A stretch of DNA of 64,000 bases from Pseudomonas fluorescens (GCF_003732425.1 NZ_MOBX01000014.1:236585-300584); one strand, 5' to 3'. Positions 1 to 9,146 are shown, numbered from the stretch's first letter. The notes: generated by a model from the sequence alone, not told the origin. Numbers and translations: made by a program.

Positions 1-53
1 CAAAACGCTTTGCCGTCGAACACATCTTCATCGACTGTCCCAACCCCATCTGA
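1..53 (+). CDS. Nif3-like dinuclear metal-centre protein, C-terminal tail (partial)
   Basis: Reading frame 3 ends at the TGA at 51-53 after 16 visible codons ending in IDCPNPI. This matches the way Nif3/YbgI-family proteins end (E. coli YbgI ends in IDIPNP plus one residue). In Pseudomonas a Nif3-like gene commonly lies just upstream of cysD, which fits the neighbour here. Only the tail is in the window, so the call rests on a short motif plus synteny. Confidence 0.55.
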   Translation, partial: KRFAVEHIFIDCPNPI

Positions 54-71
54 CTTCACGCCGTTCCCTGT

Positions 72-155
72 GTAGGAGCTGCCGAAGGCTGCGATCTTTT
101 GATCTTGTTTTTTAAAAGACCAGATCAAAAGATCGCAGCCTTCGGCAGCTCCTAC
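72..155. repeat. Inverted REP pair, family A (tail-in)
   Basis: Two arms of about 34 bases, GTAGGAGCTGCCGAAGGCTG... and its reverse complement, flank a 12-16 base AT-rich spacer. The gatctttt ends of the arms face inward. The same arm recurs in at least seven other intergenic regions of this window. It is a REPIN-like element between the Nif3-like gene and cysD and could act as a strong hairpin. Confidence 0.85.
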
Positions 156-299
156 AGGGGGCGGCGCCCAAACGAGTGGGCATATTCATATGCCCTTTCG
201 TTCTAGCTTGCGTCCTGATTAGAAGAAGGTCGCTGTGCTAGGATTCCCCGCTCGAACACGGCCCGCTGGCCGTTCATAAGAAAGCTTTCGTGAGTAGCC

Positions 300-1217
300 A
301 TGGTCGACAAACTGACGCATCTGAAACAGCTGGAGGCGGAAAGCATCCACATCATCCGCGAGGTGGCAGCCGAGTTCGATAACCCGGTGATGCTGTACTC
401 CATCGGTAAAGACTCCGCCGTGATGCTGCACCTGGCACGCAAGGCGTTCTTCCCGGGCAAACTGCCGTTTCCGGTGATGCACGTCGACACCCGCTGGAAA
501 TTCCAGGAGATGTACAAGTTCCGCGACAAGATGGTCGAAGAACTGGGCCTGGACCTGATCACCCACATCAATCCCGATGGCGTGGCGCAGAACATCAACC
601 CGTTCACCCACGGCAGCGCCAAGCATACCGACATCATGAAAACCGAAGGCCTGAAACAGGCACTCGACAAACATGGTTTCGACGCAGCGTTCGGCGGCGC
701 ACGTCGCGATGAAGAGAAATCCCGTGCCAAAGAGCGCGTGTACTCGTTCCGCGACAGCAAGCACCGCTGGGATCCGAAAAACCAGCGTCCGGAGTTGTGG
801 AACGTCTACAACGGCAAGGTCAACAAGGGCGAATCCATCCGCGTATTCCCTCTGTCGAACTGGACCGAGCTGGACATCTGGCAGTACATCTATCTCGAAG
901 GCATCCCGATTGTGCCGCTGTACTTCGCCGCCGAACGCGAAGTGATCGAGAAGAACGGCACGCTGATCATGATCGACGACGAGCGCATCCTCGAGCACCT
1001 GTCCGATGAGGACAAGGCACGCATCGTCAAAAAGAAAGTGCGTTTCCGTACCCTTGGCTGCTACCCGTTGACGGGCGCGGTGGAGTCCGAGGCCGAAAGC
1101 CTTACGGACATCATTCAGGAAATGCTCCTGACGCGAACTTCCGAGCGCCAGGGCCGTGTCATCGACCACGATGGCGCCGGCTCGATGGAAGACAAAAAAC
1201 GTCAAGGCTATTTCTAA
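300..1217 (+). CDS. cysD: Sulfate adenylyltransferase subunit 2
   Basis: Catalytic subunit of ATP sulfurylase, which makes adenosine 5'-phosphosulfate from ATP and sulfate in assimilatory sulfate reduction; cytoplasmic, works with CysN. The 305 residues match the family length. A PP-loop nucleotide-binding motif, SIGKDS, is at residues 34-39, followed by HVDTRWKFQEMY and a conserved GGARRDEEKSRAKER stretch. The ATG at 300 gives the standard N-terminus MVDKLTHLKQLE, though only a weak Shine-Dalgarno is visible. cysNC starts nine bases after the stop, so the two form an operon. Cysteine limitation through CysB is the expected control, but I could not define a CysB site. Confidence 0.97.
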   Translation: MVDKLTHLKQLEAESIHIIREVAAEFDNPVMLYSIGKDSAVMLHLARKAFFPGKLPFPVMHVDTRWKFQEMYKFRDKMVEELGLDLITHINPDGVAQNINPFTHGSAKHTDIMKTEGLKQALDKHGFDAAFGGARRDEEKSRAKERVYSFRDSKHRWDPKNQRPELWNVYNGKVNKGESIRVFPLSNWTELDIWQYIYLEGIPIVPLYFAAEREVIEKNGTLIMIDDERILEHLSDEDKARIVKKKVRFRTLGCYPLTGAVESEAESLTDIIQEMLLTRTSERQGRVIDHDGAGSMEDKKRQGYF

Positions 1218-1226
1218 GGGGCTGTC

Positions 1227-3125
1227 ATGTCGCATGTTTCTGATTTGATCAGCGAGGACATCCTCGCCTACCTGGGCCAGCACGAACGTAAAGAACTGCT
1301 GCGCTTTTTGACTTGCGGTAACGTCGATGACGGCAAGAGCACCCTGATCGGGCGCCTGCTGCACGACTCGAAGATGATCTACGAAGATCACCTCGAAGCG
1401 ATCACCCGCGACTCGAAGAAAGTCGGCACCACCGGTGACGACATCGACCTGGCATTGCTGGTCGACGGCCTGCAGGCCGAGCGTGAGCAAGGCATCACCA
1501 TCGATGTCGCCTACCGCTATTTCTCCACCGCCAAACGCAAATTCATCATTGCCGACACCCCCGGCCATGAGCAGTACACCCGCAACATGGCCACCGGTGC
1601 GTCCACCTGTGACCTGGCGATCATCCTCGTCGACGCCCGTTACGGTGTGCAGACCCAGACTCGTCGCCACAGCTTCATCGCGTCCTTGCTGGGGATCAAA
1701 CACATCGTTGTCGCCATCAACAAGATGGACCTGAAGGACTTCGATGAAGGCGTGTTCGAGTCGATCAAGGCTGACTACCTGAAGTTCGCCGAAGGCTTGA
1801 AAATGAAGCCGACCAGCATGCACTTCGTGCCGATGTCTGCCCTCAAGGGCGACAACGTGGTGAACAAGTCCGAGCGCTCGCCTTGGTACACCGGCCAGTC
1901 GCTGATGGAAATTCTCGAGACCGTGGAAGTCGCGGGCGATCGCAACTTCACCGATCTGCGTTTCCCGGTGCAGTACGTCAACCGTCCGAACCTGAACTTC
2001 CGTGGTTTCGCCGGCACGCTGGCCAGCGGCATCGTGCACAAGGGCGACGAAGTCGTGGTGTTGCCGTCGGGCAAGAGCAGCCGCGTGAAATCCATCGTCA
2101 CCTTCGAAGGTGAACTGGAACACGCCGGTCCAGGTCAGGCTGTAACGCTGACCATGGAAGACGAAATCGACATCTCCCGTGGCGACCTTTTGGTGCATGC
2201 CGACAATGTGCCGCCAGTCACCGACAGTTTCGAAGCGATGCTGGTGTGGATGGCTGAAGAGCCGATGCTGCCGGGCAAGAAATACGACATCAAACGCGCC
2301 ACCAGTTACGTGCCGGGCTCGATTGCCAGCATCGTCAACAAGGTCGACGTGAACACCCTTGAAGAAGGTCCGGCGAGCGCGTTGCAGCTCAACGAAATCG
2401 GCAAGGTGAAGATCGCGCTCGACGCGCCGATTGCCCTCGACGGTTACGAAAGCAACCGCACCACCGGCGCGTTCATCGTCATCGACCGTTTGACCAACGG
2501 CACCGTTGGCGCCGGCATGATCGTCGCGCAGCCAGTGACCCATGGCACTGCCACGCATCACGGCAAACTGGCGCACGTGGCCACTGAAGAACGTGCTCAG
2601 CGTTTCGGCCAGCAACCGGCGACCGTGCTGTTCAGCGGTCTGTCCGGCGCGGGCAAGAGCACGCTGGCTTATGCGGTCGAGCGCAAGCTGTTCGACATGG
2701 GCCGTGCGGTGTTTGTGCTGGACGGTCAGAACCTGCGTCACGACCTCAACAAAGGTCTGCCACAGGATCGCGCCGGGCGTACCGAGAACTGGCGTCGTGC
2801 CGCGCACGTGGCGCGTCAGTTTAACGAAGCCGGTCTGTTGACCCTGGCTGCGTTCGTCGCCCCAAGCGCTGAAGGTCGCGAGCAGGCAAAAGACCTGATC
2901 GGCAAGGATCGTCTGTTGACGGTCTACGTACAGGCCTCGCCGGCCGTGTGCGCCGAGCGTGATCCGCAAGGTCTGTACGCCGCCGCTGGCGACAACATCC
3001 CGGGCGAATCCTTCCCGTACGACGTGCCGCTGAATGCCGATCTGGTGATCGACACGCAGACGCTGAGCCTGGAAGAAAGCGTCAAGCAAGTGCTGGATCT
3101 GCTGCGCAAGCGTGGCGCGATCTAA
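1227..3125 (+). CDS. cysNC: Bifunctional sulfate adenylyltransferase subunit 1 / APS kinase
   Basis: Fusion of the GTPase subunit of ATP sulfurylase with APS kinase, giving PAPS from APS. Residues 1 to about 450 are an EF-Tu-like GTPase: G1 GNVDDGKS near residue 30, G3 DTPGHEQY near 110, G4 NKMD near 165, then beta-barrel domains. The APS kinase domain starts near residue 465 with Walker A GLSGAGKS at about 470-478 and continues with DGQNLRHDLNKGL. At 632 residues it has the usual length of Pseudomonas CysNC, and no separate cysC is seen. It is co-transcribed with cysD and followed by a rho-independent terminator. Confidence 0.97.
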   Translation: MSHVSDLISEDILAYLGQHERKELLRFLTCGNVDDGKSTLIGRLLHDSKMIYEDHLEAITRDSKKVGTTGDDIDLALLVDGLQAEREQGITIDVAYRYFSTAKRKFIIADTPGHEQYTRNMATGASTCDLAIILVDARYGVQTQTRRHSFIASLLGIKHIVVAINKMDLKDFDEGVFESIKADYLKFAEGLKMKPTSMHFVPMSALKGDNVVNKSERSPWYTGQSLMEILETVEVAGDRNFTDLRFPVQYVNRPNLNFRGFAGTLASGIVHKGDEVVVLPSGKSSRVKSIVTFEGELEHAGPGQAVTLTMEDEIDISRGDLLVHADNVPPVTDSFEAMLVWMAEEPMLPGKKYDIKRATSYVPGSIASIVNKVDVNTLEEGPASALQLNEIGKVKIALDAPIALDGYESNRTTGAFIVIDRLTNGTVGAGMIVAQPVTHGTATHHGKLAHVATEERAQRFGQQPATVLFSGLSGAGKSTLAYAVERKLFDMGRAVFVLDGQNLRHDLNKGLPQDRAGRTENWRRAAHVARQFNEAGLLTLAAFVAPSAEGREQAKDLIGKDRLLTVYVQASPAVCAERDPQGLYAAAGDNIPGESFPYDVPLNADLVIDTQTLSLEESVKQVLDLLRKRGAI

Positions 3126-3160
3126 GACAGAAGCAGCTGCAAGCTTCTAGCTGCAAGAAA

Positions 3161-3196
3161 AAGCCCGTCGATGAGTGATCATCGGCGGGCTTTTTT
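3161..3196 (+). terminator. Rho-independent terminator of cysD-cysNC
   Basis: A hairpin with arms AAGCCCG(T)CGATGA and TCATCGGCGGGCTT is followed by six T. It starts about 35 bases after the cysNC stop. Confidence 0.85.
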
Positions 3197-3212
3197 GTCG
3201 CTTTGAGAATGT

Positions 3213-3293
3213 CAAAAGATCGCAACCTTCGGCAGCTCCTACAGGGGTGTACGCCGATCTAATGTAGGAGCTGCCGAAGGCTGCGATCTTTTG
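3213..3293. repeat. Inverted REP pair, family A (head-in)
   Basis: Arms caaaagatcgcaaccttcgg... and its complement, with the CTCCTAC/GTAGGAG ends facing inward. The left arm has cgcAAcc against ggcTGcg, one mismatch relative to other copies. It lies between two convergent genes, cysNC and the acyltransferase. Confidence 0.85.
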
Positions 3294-3297
3294 CTCT

Positions 3298-4200
3298 TTA
3301 ATTCTTTGGGTATTGGCGGTGCATCTGTTCGAGCAACGCATCCTTATCGAGCCACAGCTGGTTGATCCAGCCCTGAAACTGCAGGCGATACTCGCCGTCC
3401 TGATCGTAGTTCTTGCCAATGAATTGCTGAGGAATCTTCAGCTCTTCAAAGTGCACCACCACATCGCGCACATTGCCGCAGAGCAAATCCCAGAACCCTG
3501 GACGGCCGGCCGGGTAGTGAATCGTCACGTTGACGATCGACTCCAGCTGCTCGCCCATTGCATCCAGTACAAACGCAATCCCGCCAGCCTTGGGCTTGAG
3601 CAAATATTTGAACGGCGACTGCTGCTGCGCATGCTTGCCTTCGGTAAAGCGCGTGCCCTCGACGAAGTTGAAAATCCCCACCGGGTTATCACGAAACTTC
3701 GCACAGGTCTTGCGCGTGGTTTCCAGGTCTTTGCCTTTCTTTTCCGGATGCTTTTGCAGATAAGCCTTGGAGTAACGCTTCATGAACGGAAAGCCCAAGG
3801 CCCACCATGCCAGACCAATCACCGGGACCCAGATCAGCTCCTGCTTGAGGAAGAATTTCAGCGGCTGAATACGGCGGTTGAGCACGTATTGCAGCACCAG
3901 AATATCCACCCAACTCTGGTGGTTGCTGGTGATCAGATACGAGTGCTGATAGTCGAGGCCTTGCAGACCACTGATGTGCCAGCGGGTGCGCCGCACCAGA
4001 TTCATCCAGCCCTTGTTGTTGCTGATCCACGCTTCGTGGGTATGGCTCATCAGCCACAGCGAGGCGCGCCGGGCGAGGTCGAACGGCAGCACTTTGATCA
4101 GTGCCACGCAGAACAGAAACGAGCACAGCAGAATCGTATTGAGTGCCAACAGCAGCGAGGCGATCACACCGCGCAACGGTGCAGGTAGAAAATCCAGCAT
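3298..4200 (-). CDS. Lysophospholipid acyltransferase family protein (YihG-like)
   Basis: Membrane-associated PlsC-type acyltransferase, predicted to move a fatty acyl group onto a lysophospholipid. The HX4D motif NHQSWVD is at residues 93-99, with the acceptor-site motif EGTRFT further on; hydrophobic stretches at residues 10-38 suggest a membrane anchor. At 300 residues it resembles E. coli YihG (about 310) more than the shorter PlsC. The ATG directly follows the stop of pta with no gap, so the two are probably co-transcribed. The acyl acceptor is not determined by the sequence. Confidence 0.8.
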   Translation of the reverse strand: MLDFLPAPLRGVIASLLLALNTILLCSFLFCVALIKVLPFDLARRASLWLMSHTHEAWISNNKGWMNLVRRTRWHISGLQGLDYQHSYLITSNHQSWVDILVLQYVLNRRIQPLKFFLKQELIWVPVIGLAWWALGFPFMKRYSKAYLQKHPEKKGKDLETTRKTCAKFRDNPVGIFNFVEGTRFTEGKHAQQQSPFKYLLKPKAGGIAFVLDAMGEQLESIVNVTIHYPAGRPGFWDLLCGNVRDVVVHFEELKIPQQFIGKNYDQDGEYRLQFQGWINQLWLDKDALLEQMHRQYPKN

Positions 4201-6300
4201 TTACACATCCATAGGTCGGTTGGCGGCTTGAATCGCGGTGAGGGCGATGGTGTAGACGATGTCATCGACCTGCGCGCCGCGCGGCAAATCGTTCACCGGT
4301 TTGCGCAGGCCCTGCAGCATCGGACCGAGGCTGACGCAGTCGGCGCTGCGTTGTACGGCTTTGTGCGTGGTGTTGCCGGTGTTCAGGTCGGGGAAGACGA
4401 ACACCGTGGCACGGCCGGCCACCTGACTGTTCGGCGCCAGTTGTCGGGCGACGTCAGCATTGGCGGCGGCGTCGTATTGCAGCGGGCCGTCGATCAGCAG
4501 CGAATGCTGTTGTTCGTGAGCGAGCAGGGTGGCCTCGCGCACTTTCTCGACTTCTTCGCCGGTGGCCGACTCGCCGCTGGAGTAACTGATCATGGCCACG
4601 CGCGGAGTGATGCCGAATGCCGCGGCCGAGTCGGCGCTTTGCAGAGCAATCTCGGCCAGCTCGGTGGCGCTTGGGTGCGGGTTCATCACGCAGTCGCCGT
4701 AAACCAGCACTTCTTCCGGGAAGAGCATGAAGAACACCGACGACACCAGCGTGCAGCCCGGTGCGGTTTTAATCAGTTGCAGCGCCGGGCGGATGGTGTT
4801 AGCGGTGGTGTTGATCACGCCCGAGACCAGGCCGTCGACTTCATCCAGGGCGAGCATCATGGTGCCGATCACCACGGTGTCTTCCAGTTGCTGCTCGGCC
4901 ATCGGCGCGTTGAGGCTTTTAGTCTTGCGCAGGGCGACCATCGGTTCGACGTAGCGCTCGCGGATCAGGTCCGGATCAAGAATCTCCAGGCCCGGCGGCA
5001 ACACGATGCCTTGGGCGCGGGCGACGGCTTCGACGTCTTCCGGTTTGGCCAGTAACACGCAACGGGCGATCCCGCGTTCCTGACAGATCGCCGCCGCTTG
5101 CACGGTAAACGGCTCGCTGCCTTCGGGCAGAACGATGCGCTTGTTCGCCGCTTGCGCACGCTGAATCAACTGATAGCGGAACACTGCCGGCGACAGGCGC
5201 ATTTCCCGTGGCGTGCCGCAGCGCTGGTGCAGCCATTTGGCGTCGAGATGGCTGGCGACGAAGTCAGTGATGATCTCCGCACGTTCGCGGTCGTCGATCG
5301 GGATTTCCTTGTTCAGACCGTTGAGCAGGTTGGCGGTGTCGTAGGAACCCGTGCTCACCGACAACACCGGTAAACCGGCCTGCAACGCGCCACGGCACAA
5401 GTCCATGATGCGCGGATCGGGCAGGGTGTCGCTGGTCAGCAACAGGCCCGCCAGCGGCACGCCGTTGATCGCCGCGAGGCTGACGGCGAGGATAATGTCG
5501 TCGCGATCACCCGGCGTTACCACCAACACGCCGGGCTTGAGCAGCTCGACGGTGTTGCGCATGGTCCGCGCGCAGATAATGATTTTGGTCATGCGCCGGG
5601 TTTCGTAATCACCGGCGTTGAGCACTTGTGCGCCCATCAGGTCGGCGACGTCGCGGGTACGCGGCGCGTTGAGTTCCGGCTGATAGGGAATGCAGCCGAG
5701 CAGGCGGAAATCACCGCTGCGCAGCAACGGCGAATGTTCCTTCAGGCGCGCGGCGAAGGCGTCCATGCTCTCGTCGGTCTTGACCTTGTTGAGGATCACC
5801 CCGAGGACTTTCGGGTCTTTCGGGCCACCGAACAATTGCGCCTGCAATTCGACCCGGCCGGAGAGTTCGGCGAGGACTTCGTTTTCCGGCGCCGAGACCA
5901 GAATCACCTCGGCATCCAGACTTTTGGCCAAGTGCAGGTTGACCCGCGCGGCGTAACTGGCGCTGCGGGTCGGCACCATGCCTTCGACAACCAGCACGTC
6001 TTTGCCGATGGCGGCTTGTTGATAGAGAGTGATGATTTCTTCGAGCAGTTCATCGAGCTGACCGTCGCCAAGCATCCGCTCAACGTGGGCCAGGCCCAGT
6101 GGTTGCGGCGGTTTCAGGCCGTGAGTGCGCGCTACCAGTTCAGTCGAGCGCTCAGGGCCGGTGTCGCCCGGGTGCGGCTGGGCAATCGGTTTGAAGAAGC
6201 CGACTTTGAGGCCGGCTCGCTCAAGCGTACGCACCAGCCCGAGGCTGATGGAGGTCAGACCCACACCAAAATCGGTGGGCGCGATAAAAAAAGTTTGCAT
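4201..6300 (-). CDS. pta: Phosphate acetyltransferase
   Basis: Interconverts acetyl-CoA and acetyl phosphate in the acetate pathway. The 699 residues have the long bacterial architecture: an N-terminal P-loop-like domain (starting MQTFFIAPTDFGVGLTSISL), a central DRTGG-type regulatory domain at about residues 215-325, and a C-terminal PTA_PTB catalytic domain from about 370 (LPEGSEPFT, SGVINTTANTIRPALQ, DGPLQYDAA). Length is close to E. coli Pta (714). ackA is not next to it in this window; the downstream partner is the YihG-like acyltransferase. Confidence 0.95.
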   Translation of the reverse strand: MQTFFIAPTDFGVGLTSISLGLVRTLERAGLKVGFFKPIAQPHPGDTGPERSTELVARTHGLKPPQPLGLAHVERMLGDGQLDELLEEIITLYQQAAIGKDVLVVEGMVPTRSASYAARVNLHLAKSLDAEVILVSAPENEVLAELSGRVELQAQLFGGPKDPKVLGVILNKVKTDESMDAFAARLKEHSPLLRSGDFRLLGCIPYQPELNAPRTRDVADLMGAQVLNAGDYETRRMTKIIICARTMRNTVELLKPGVLVVTPGDRDDIILAVSLAAINGVPLAGLLLTSDTLPDPRIMDLCRGALQAGLPVLSVSTGSYDTANLLNGLNKEIPIDDRERAEIITDFVASHLDAKWLHQRCGTPREMRLSPAVFRYQLIQRAQAANKRIVLPEGSEPFTVQAAAICQERGIARCVLLAKPEDVEAVARAQGIVLPPGLEILDPDLIRERYVEPMVALRKTKSLNAPMAEQQLEDTVVIGTMMLALDEVDGLVSGVINTTANTIRPALQLIKTAPGCTLVSSVFFMLFPEEVLVYGDCVMNPHPSATELAEIALQSADSAAAFGITPRVAMISYSSGESATGEEVEKVREATLLAHEQQHSLLIDGPLQYDAAANADVARQLAPNSQVAGRATVFVFPDLNTGNTTHKAVQRSADCVSLGPMLQGLRKPVNDLPRGAQVDDIVYTIALTAIQAANRPMDV

Positions 6301-6360
6301 GCGAATTCTCTAAAGTTGCATGGCAATGGCGGTCGCCTATAGTTGAAGACCTACCGAAAT

Positions 6361-6657
6361 TCAGTCGCCAAGGTTATCGCTAACCGAGCCTTGTGCGCAC
6401 CAACCGCAGGCAAAGGGTTGGCCTATTTTTTCAATACGTTGCGCCGGGTCCAGCACCCAGGCGCGCGATTGCCAGGGCGGCTGATGGCGCAGGTGCTGGG
6501 TGTGGCCGCAGGAAAGCTCGACGACCCAGTGACCGTCCTCGTCCTGATGAAAGCCTGCGATCGTCGAAACCCGTTTGTCCGGGTTGTGTTCGCTTTCGCG
6601 CGATTGCTTCGCTAAACTTGGCCTTTCTATATTCTTATGCAAAAGGTCTCGCCCCAT
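6361..6657 (-). CDS. DUF3565 domain-containing protein
   Basis: The core GFHQDEDGHWVVELSCGH, followed by QH-RHQPPW, AWVLDP and a final C-GWC, matches the DUF3565 pattern, a small family of unknown function whose Cys and His residues suggest metal binding. Most family members are about 60-80 residues, so the true start is uncertain. I use the ATG at 6657, which gives about 98 residues; no strong ribosome site marks any of the candidate starts. The gene is divergent from slyD and, with this start, the two start codons overlap in one CATG. Confidence 0.65.
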   Translation of the reverse strand: MGRDLLHKNIERPSLAKQSRESEHNPDKRVSTIAGFHQDEDGHWVVELSCGHTQHLRHQPPWQSRAWVLDPAQRIEKIGQPFACGWCAQGSVSDNLGD

Positions 6658-7141
6658 GCTGATCGCCGCCAATAAGGCTGTCTCCATCGACTATACCCTG
6701 ACCAACGACGCTGGTGAGGTCATCGACAGCTCCGCCGGCGGCGCTCCGCTGGTCTACCTGCAAGGCGCAGGCAACATCATCCCGGGCCTGGAAAAAGCTC
6801 TGGAAGGCAAAGCTGTTGGTGACGAGCTGGAAGTGTCCGTTGAGCCGGAAGACGCTTACGGTGAATACGCCGCTGAGCTGGTCAGCACCCTGAGCCGCAG
6901 CATGTTCGAAGGCGTTGACGAGCTGGAAGTCGGCATGCAGTTCCACGCTTCGGCGCCGGACGGCCAGATGCAAATCGTCACCATCCGTGACCTCGACGGC
7001 GACGACGTTACCGTTGATGGCAACCACCCACTGGCTGGTCAGCGCCTGAACTTCAAAGTGAAGATCGTTGCTATCCGTGACGCCAGCCAGGAAGAAGTCG
7101 CTCATGGCCACGTCCATGGCGAAGGTGGCCATCACCACTGA
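6656..7141 (+). CDS. slyD: FKBP-type peptidyl-prolyl isomerase SlyD
   Basis: Cytoplasmic prolyl isomerase and chaperone of the SlyD group. From MLIAANKAVSIDYTLTNDAG the protein has the FKBP core (GNIIPGLEKALEGKAVGD, VEPEDAYGEY) with the inserted flap domain, and ends in a short histidine tail (HGHVHGEGGHHH) like the metal-binding tail of E. coli SlyD, but shorter: 161 residues against 196. An upstream in-frame start at 6575 would add 27 residues with no family counterpart, so the ATG at 6656 is chosen. A terminator follows. Confidence 0.93.
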   Translation: MLIAANKAVSIDYTLTNDAGEVIDSSAGGAPLVYLQGAGNIIPGLEKALEGKAVGDELEVSVEPEDAYGEYAAELVSTLSRSMFEGVDELEVGMQFHASAPDGQMQIVTIRDLDGDDVTVDGNHPLAGQRLNFKVKIVAIRDASQEEVAHGHVHGEGGHHH

Positions 7142-7171
7142 TTTTCTGCGCTAAGCTTCGAGTTACTGGAG

Positions 7172-7193
7172 AGGCGCCTGCGGGCGCCTTTTT
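7172..7193 (+). terminator. Rho-independent terminator of slyD
   Basis: AGGCGCC-tgc-GGGCGCCT hairpin followed by a T tract, 30 bases after the slyD stop. Confidence 0.85.
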
Positions 7194-7265
7194 AGTCCGC
7201 GGCTGTCCTTGGTGATCTCGCCAAGTGGCTGTTTCGAGTAGAACACGGGAATCTTGGAGTTCGTC

Positions 7266-7748
7266 ATGAGTGCTTTTCACGACCTTAAGTTGACAGCCCT
7301 GGATGGTCAGGAGCTACCGCTGGCACCGTTCAAGGGCCAAGTCGTGCTGGTGGTCAACGTCGCCTCCAAATGCGGCTTGACGCCACAGTATGCGGCGCTG
7401 GAAAACCTCCATCAGCAATTCAAAGGCAAAGGCTTCAGCGTGCTGGGCCTGCCGTGCAACCAGTTTGCCGGTCAGGAGCCAGGTACCGAACAAGAGATCA
7501 AGGATTTCTGCAGCCTCAACTATGGCGTGACGTTTCCGTTGTCGAGCAAGCTTGAAGTCAACGGTCATGATCGTCACCAGCTCTATCGTCTGCTGGCAGG
7601 CGAGGGCGCCGAGTTTCCCGGTGACATCACCTGGAACTTCGAGAAGTTTCTGCTCGGCAAGGACGGCCGGGTGCTGGCCCGGTTCTCGCCGCGCACGGCG
7701 CCAGATGATCCGACCATTGTTCATGCGATTGAAAAAGCGCTGGGCTGA
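7266..7748 (+). CDS. Glutathione peroxidase family protein
   Basis: Thiol peroxidase of the GPx/BtuE family, reducing hydroperoxides with thioredoxin or glutathione. The peroxidatic Cys lies in NVASKCGLTPQY, with the partners in LGLPCNQFAGQEPGT and ITWNFEKFL; the active-site residue is Cys, not selenocysteine. The ATG at 7266 (MSAFHDLKL) is preceded by GGAG at 7 bases, so the TTG at 7254, which overlaps that site, is not the start. Length 160 residues is typical. A terminator follows directly. Confidence 0.92.
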   Translation: MSAFHDLKLTALDGQELPLAPFKGQVVLVVNVASKCGLTPQYAALENLHQQFKGKGFSVLGLPCNQFAGQEPGTEQEIKDFCSLNYGVTFPLSSKLEVNGHDRHQLYRLLAGEGAEFPGDITWNFEKFLLGKDGRVLARFSPRTAPDDPTIVHAIEKALG

Positions 7749-7754
7749 AACACA

Positions 7755-7786
7755 AAAATCGTCGCCTTCGGGCGGCGATTTTTTTT
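7755..7786 (+). terminator. Rho-independent terminator of the glutathione peroxidase gene
   Basis: ATCGTCGCC-ttcg-GGCGGCGAT with eight T, directly after the stop. Confidence 0.88.
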
Positions 7787-7906
7787 GCCTGCCTTTTGAC
7801 CCTTAATCATTCAGATCAATAATGCTATCGCGGCAACGTCTTCACGCATATTATCGCCGTCATATGGTTTTATGCCCTGTCGACAACGTTTTCGTGGAGC
7901 CTTTCG

Positions 7907-9010
7907 ATGCCCGTTCAAGCCTTGTTCAAACCGTTCCAACTCGGTGCCCTCGAACTGCCGACCCGCGTGGTCATGGCGCCGATGACTCGCTCGTTTTCTC
8001 CAGGCGGCGTGCCTAATTCGAAAGTCATCGAGTACTACCGTCGTCGCGCGGCTGCCGGTGTTGGCCTGATCATCACCGAAGGCACCACCGTTGGCCACAT
8101 AGCCTCCAACGGCTATCCGAACGTGCCGCAGTTCTTCGGTGACGCGCCATTGGCCGGTTGGAAGAAAGTCGTTGATGCGGTTCACGCCGAAGGTGGCAAG
8201 ATTGTTCCGCAACTGTGGCACGTCGGCAGCGTGCGCCGCATCGGCACCGAGCCGGATGCCAGTGTGCCGGGTTACGGCCCGTCGGAAAAACTCAAGGACG
8301 GTCAGGTCGTAGTGCACGGCATGACTAAACAAGACATCCAGGATGTGATCGCTGCGTTCGCCCAAGCGGCCAAGGATGCACAAAACATCGGCATGGACGG
8401 CGTCGAAATCCACGGCGCCCACGGTTACCTGATCGACCAGTTCTTCTGGGAAGGCAGCAACCAGCGCTCCGACGAATACGGTGGCAGCCTGGCCAACCGT
8501 TCGCGTTTCGCCATCGAACTGATTCAGGCGGTGCGTGCGGCGGTCGGTGAAGGCTTCCCGATCATCTTCCGATTCTCGCAGTGGAAGCAGCAGGATTACA
8601 CCGCGCGTCTGGTGCAAACCCCGGAAGCCCTGGGTGAATTCCTCCAGCCGCTGTCCGACGCTGGCGTGGATATTTTCCACTGCTCGACGCGGCGCTTCTG
8701 GGAGCCTGAGTTCGACGGTTCCGAACTGAACCTGGCCGGCTGGACGCGCAAACTGACTGGCAAACCGACCATCACTGTCGGCAGCGTGGGTCTGGATGGC
8801 GAGTTCCTGCAATTCATGGTCAACACCGACAAAGTCGCGCAACCGGCCAGTCTGGAGAACCTGCTGGAGCGACTGAACAAAGAGGAGTTCGATCTGGTGG
8901 CGGTGGGGCGTGCGTTGCTGGTCGATCCGGACTGGGCGCAGAAAGTTCGTGAAGGGCGTGAACAGGATATTTTGCCGTTCAGCCGTGAGGCGTTGATGAC
9001 GCTGGTTTAA
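7907..9010 (+). CDS. NADH:flavin oxidoreductase, Old Yellow Enzyme family
   Basis: FMN-dependent ene-reductase with a TIM-barrel fold. Start MPVQALFKPFQLGALELPTR; MAPMTRS near residue 24 and HGAHGYLIDQFF near residue 167 give the His-x-x-His pair that binds the substrate carbonyl in many bacterial members, followed by the usual N-RSDEYGGS element. The C-terminal VGRALLVDPDWA is the FMN phosphate region. At 367 residues it is of normal length. The physiological substrate cannot be read from the sequence. It is monocistronic, flanked by a terminator and a REP element. Confidence 0.9.
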   Translation: MPVQALFKPFQLGALELPTRVVMAPMTRSFSPGGVPNSKVIEYYRRRAAAGVGLIITEGTTVGHIASNGYPNVPQFFGDAPLAGWKKVVDAVHAEGGKIVPQLWHVGSVRRIGTEPDASVPGYGPSEKLKDGQVVVHGMTKQDIQDVIAAFAQAAKDAQNIGMDGVEIHGAHGYLIDQFFWEGSNQRSDEYGGSLANRSRFAIELIQAVRAAVGEGFPIIFRFSQWKQQDYTARLVQTPEALGEFLQPLSDAGVDIFHCSTRRFWEPEFDGSELNLAGWTRKLTGKPTITVGSVGLDGEFLQFMVNTDKVAQPASLENLLERLNKEEFDLVAVGRALLVDPDWAQKVREGREQDILPFSREALMTLV

Positions 9011-9030
9011 GCGGCGCTTTCACTGGCCCC

Positions 9031-9122
9031 TTCGCGAGCAGGCTCGCTCCCACAGGTTTCTCTGCTGTTCACAAAATGTGTGTTCACCGAGGATCCCCTG
9101 TGGGAGCGAGCCTGCTCGCGAA
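9031..9122. repeat. Inverted REP pair, family B
   Basis: TTCGCGAGCAGGCTCGCTCC-CACAGG and its reverse complement CCTGTGGGAGCGAGCCTGCT... flank about 45 bases. It lies between the convergent oxidoreductase and glycosyltransferase genes. Confidence 0.85.
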
Positions 9123-9146
9123 AGCAGTTCTAAGGTCAGCAAAGAT

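Noticed and set aside
219..3089. A 956-codon open frame on the minus strand across cysD-cysNC
   Set aside because: It is the complement of two clearly recognised genes, has no domain or ribosome site, and arises from GC-rich codon use.
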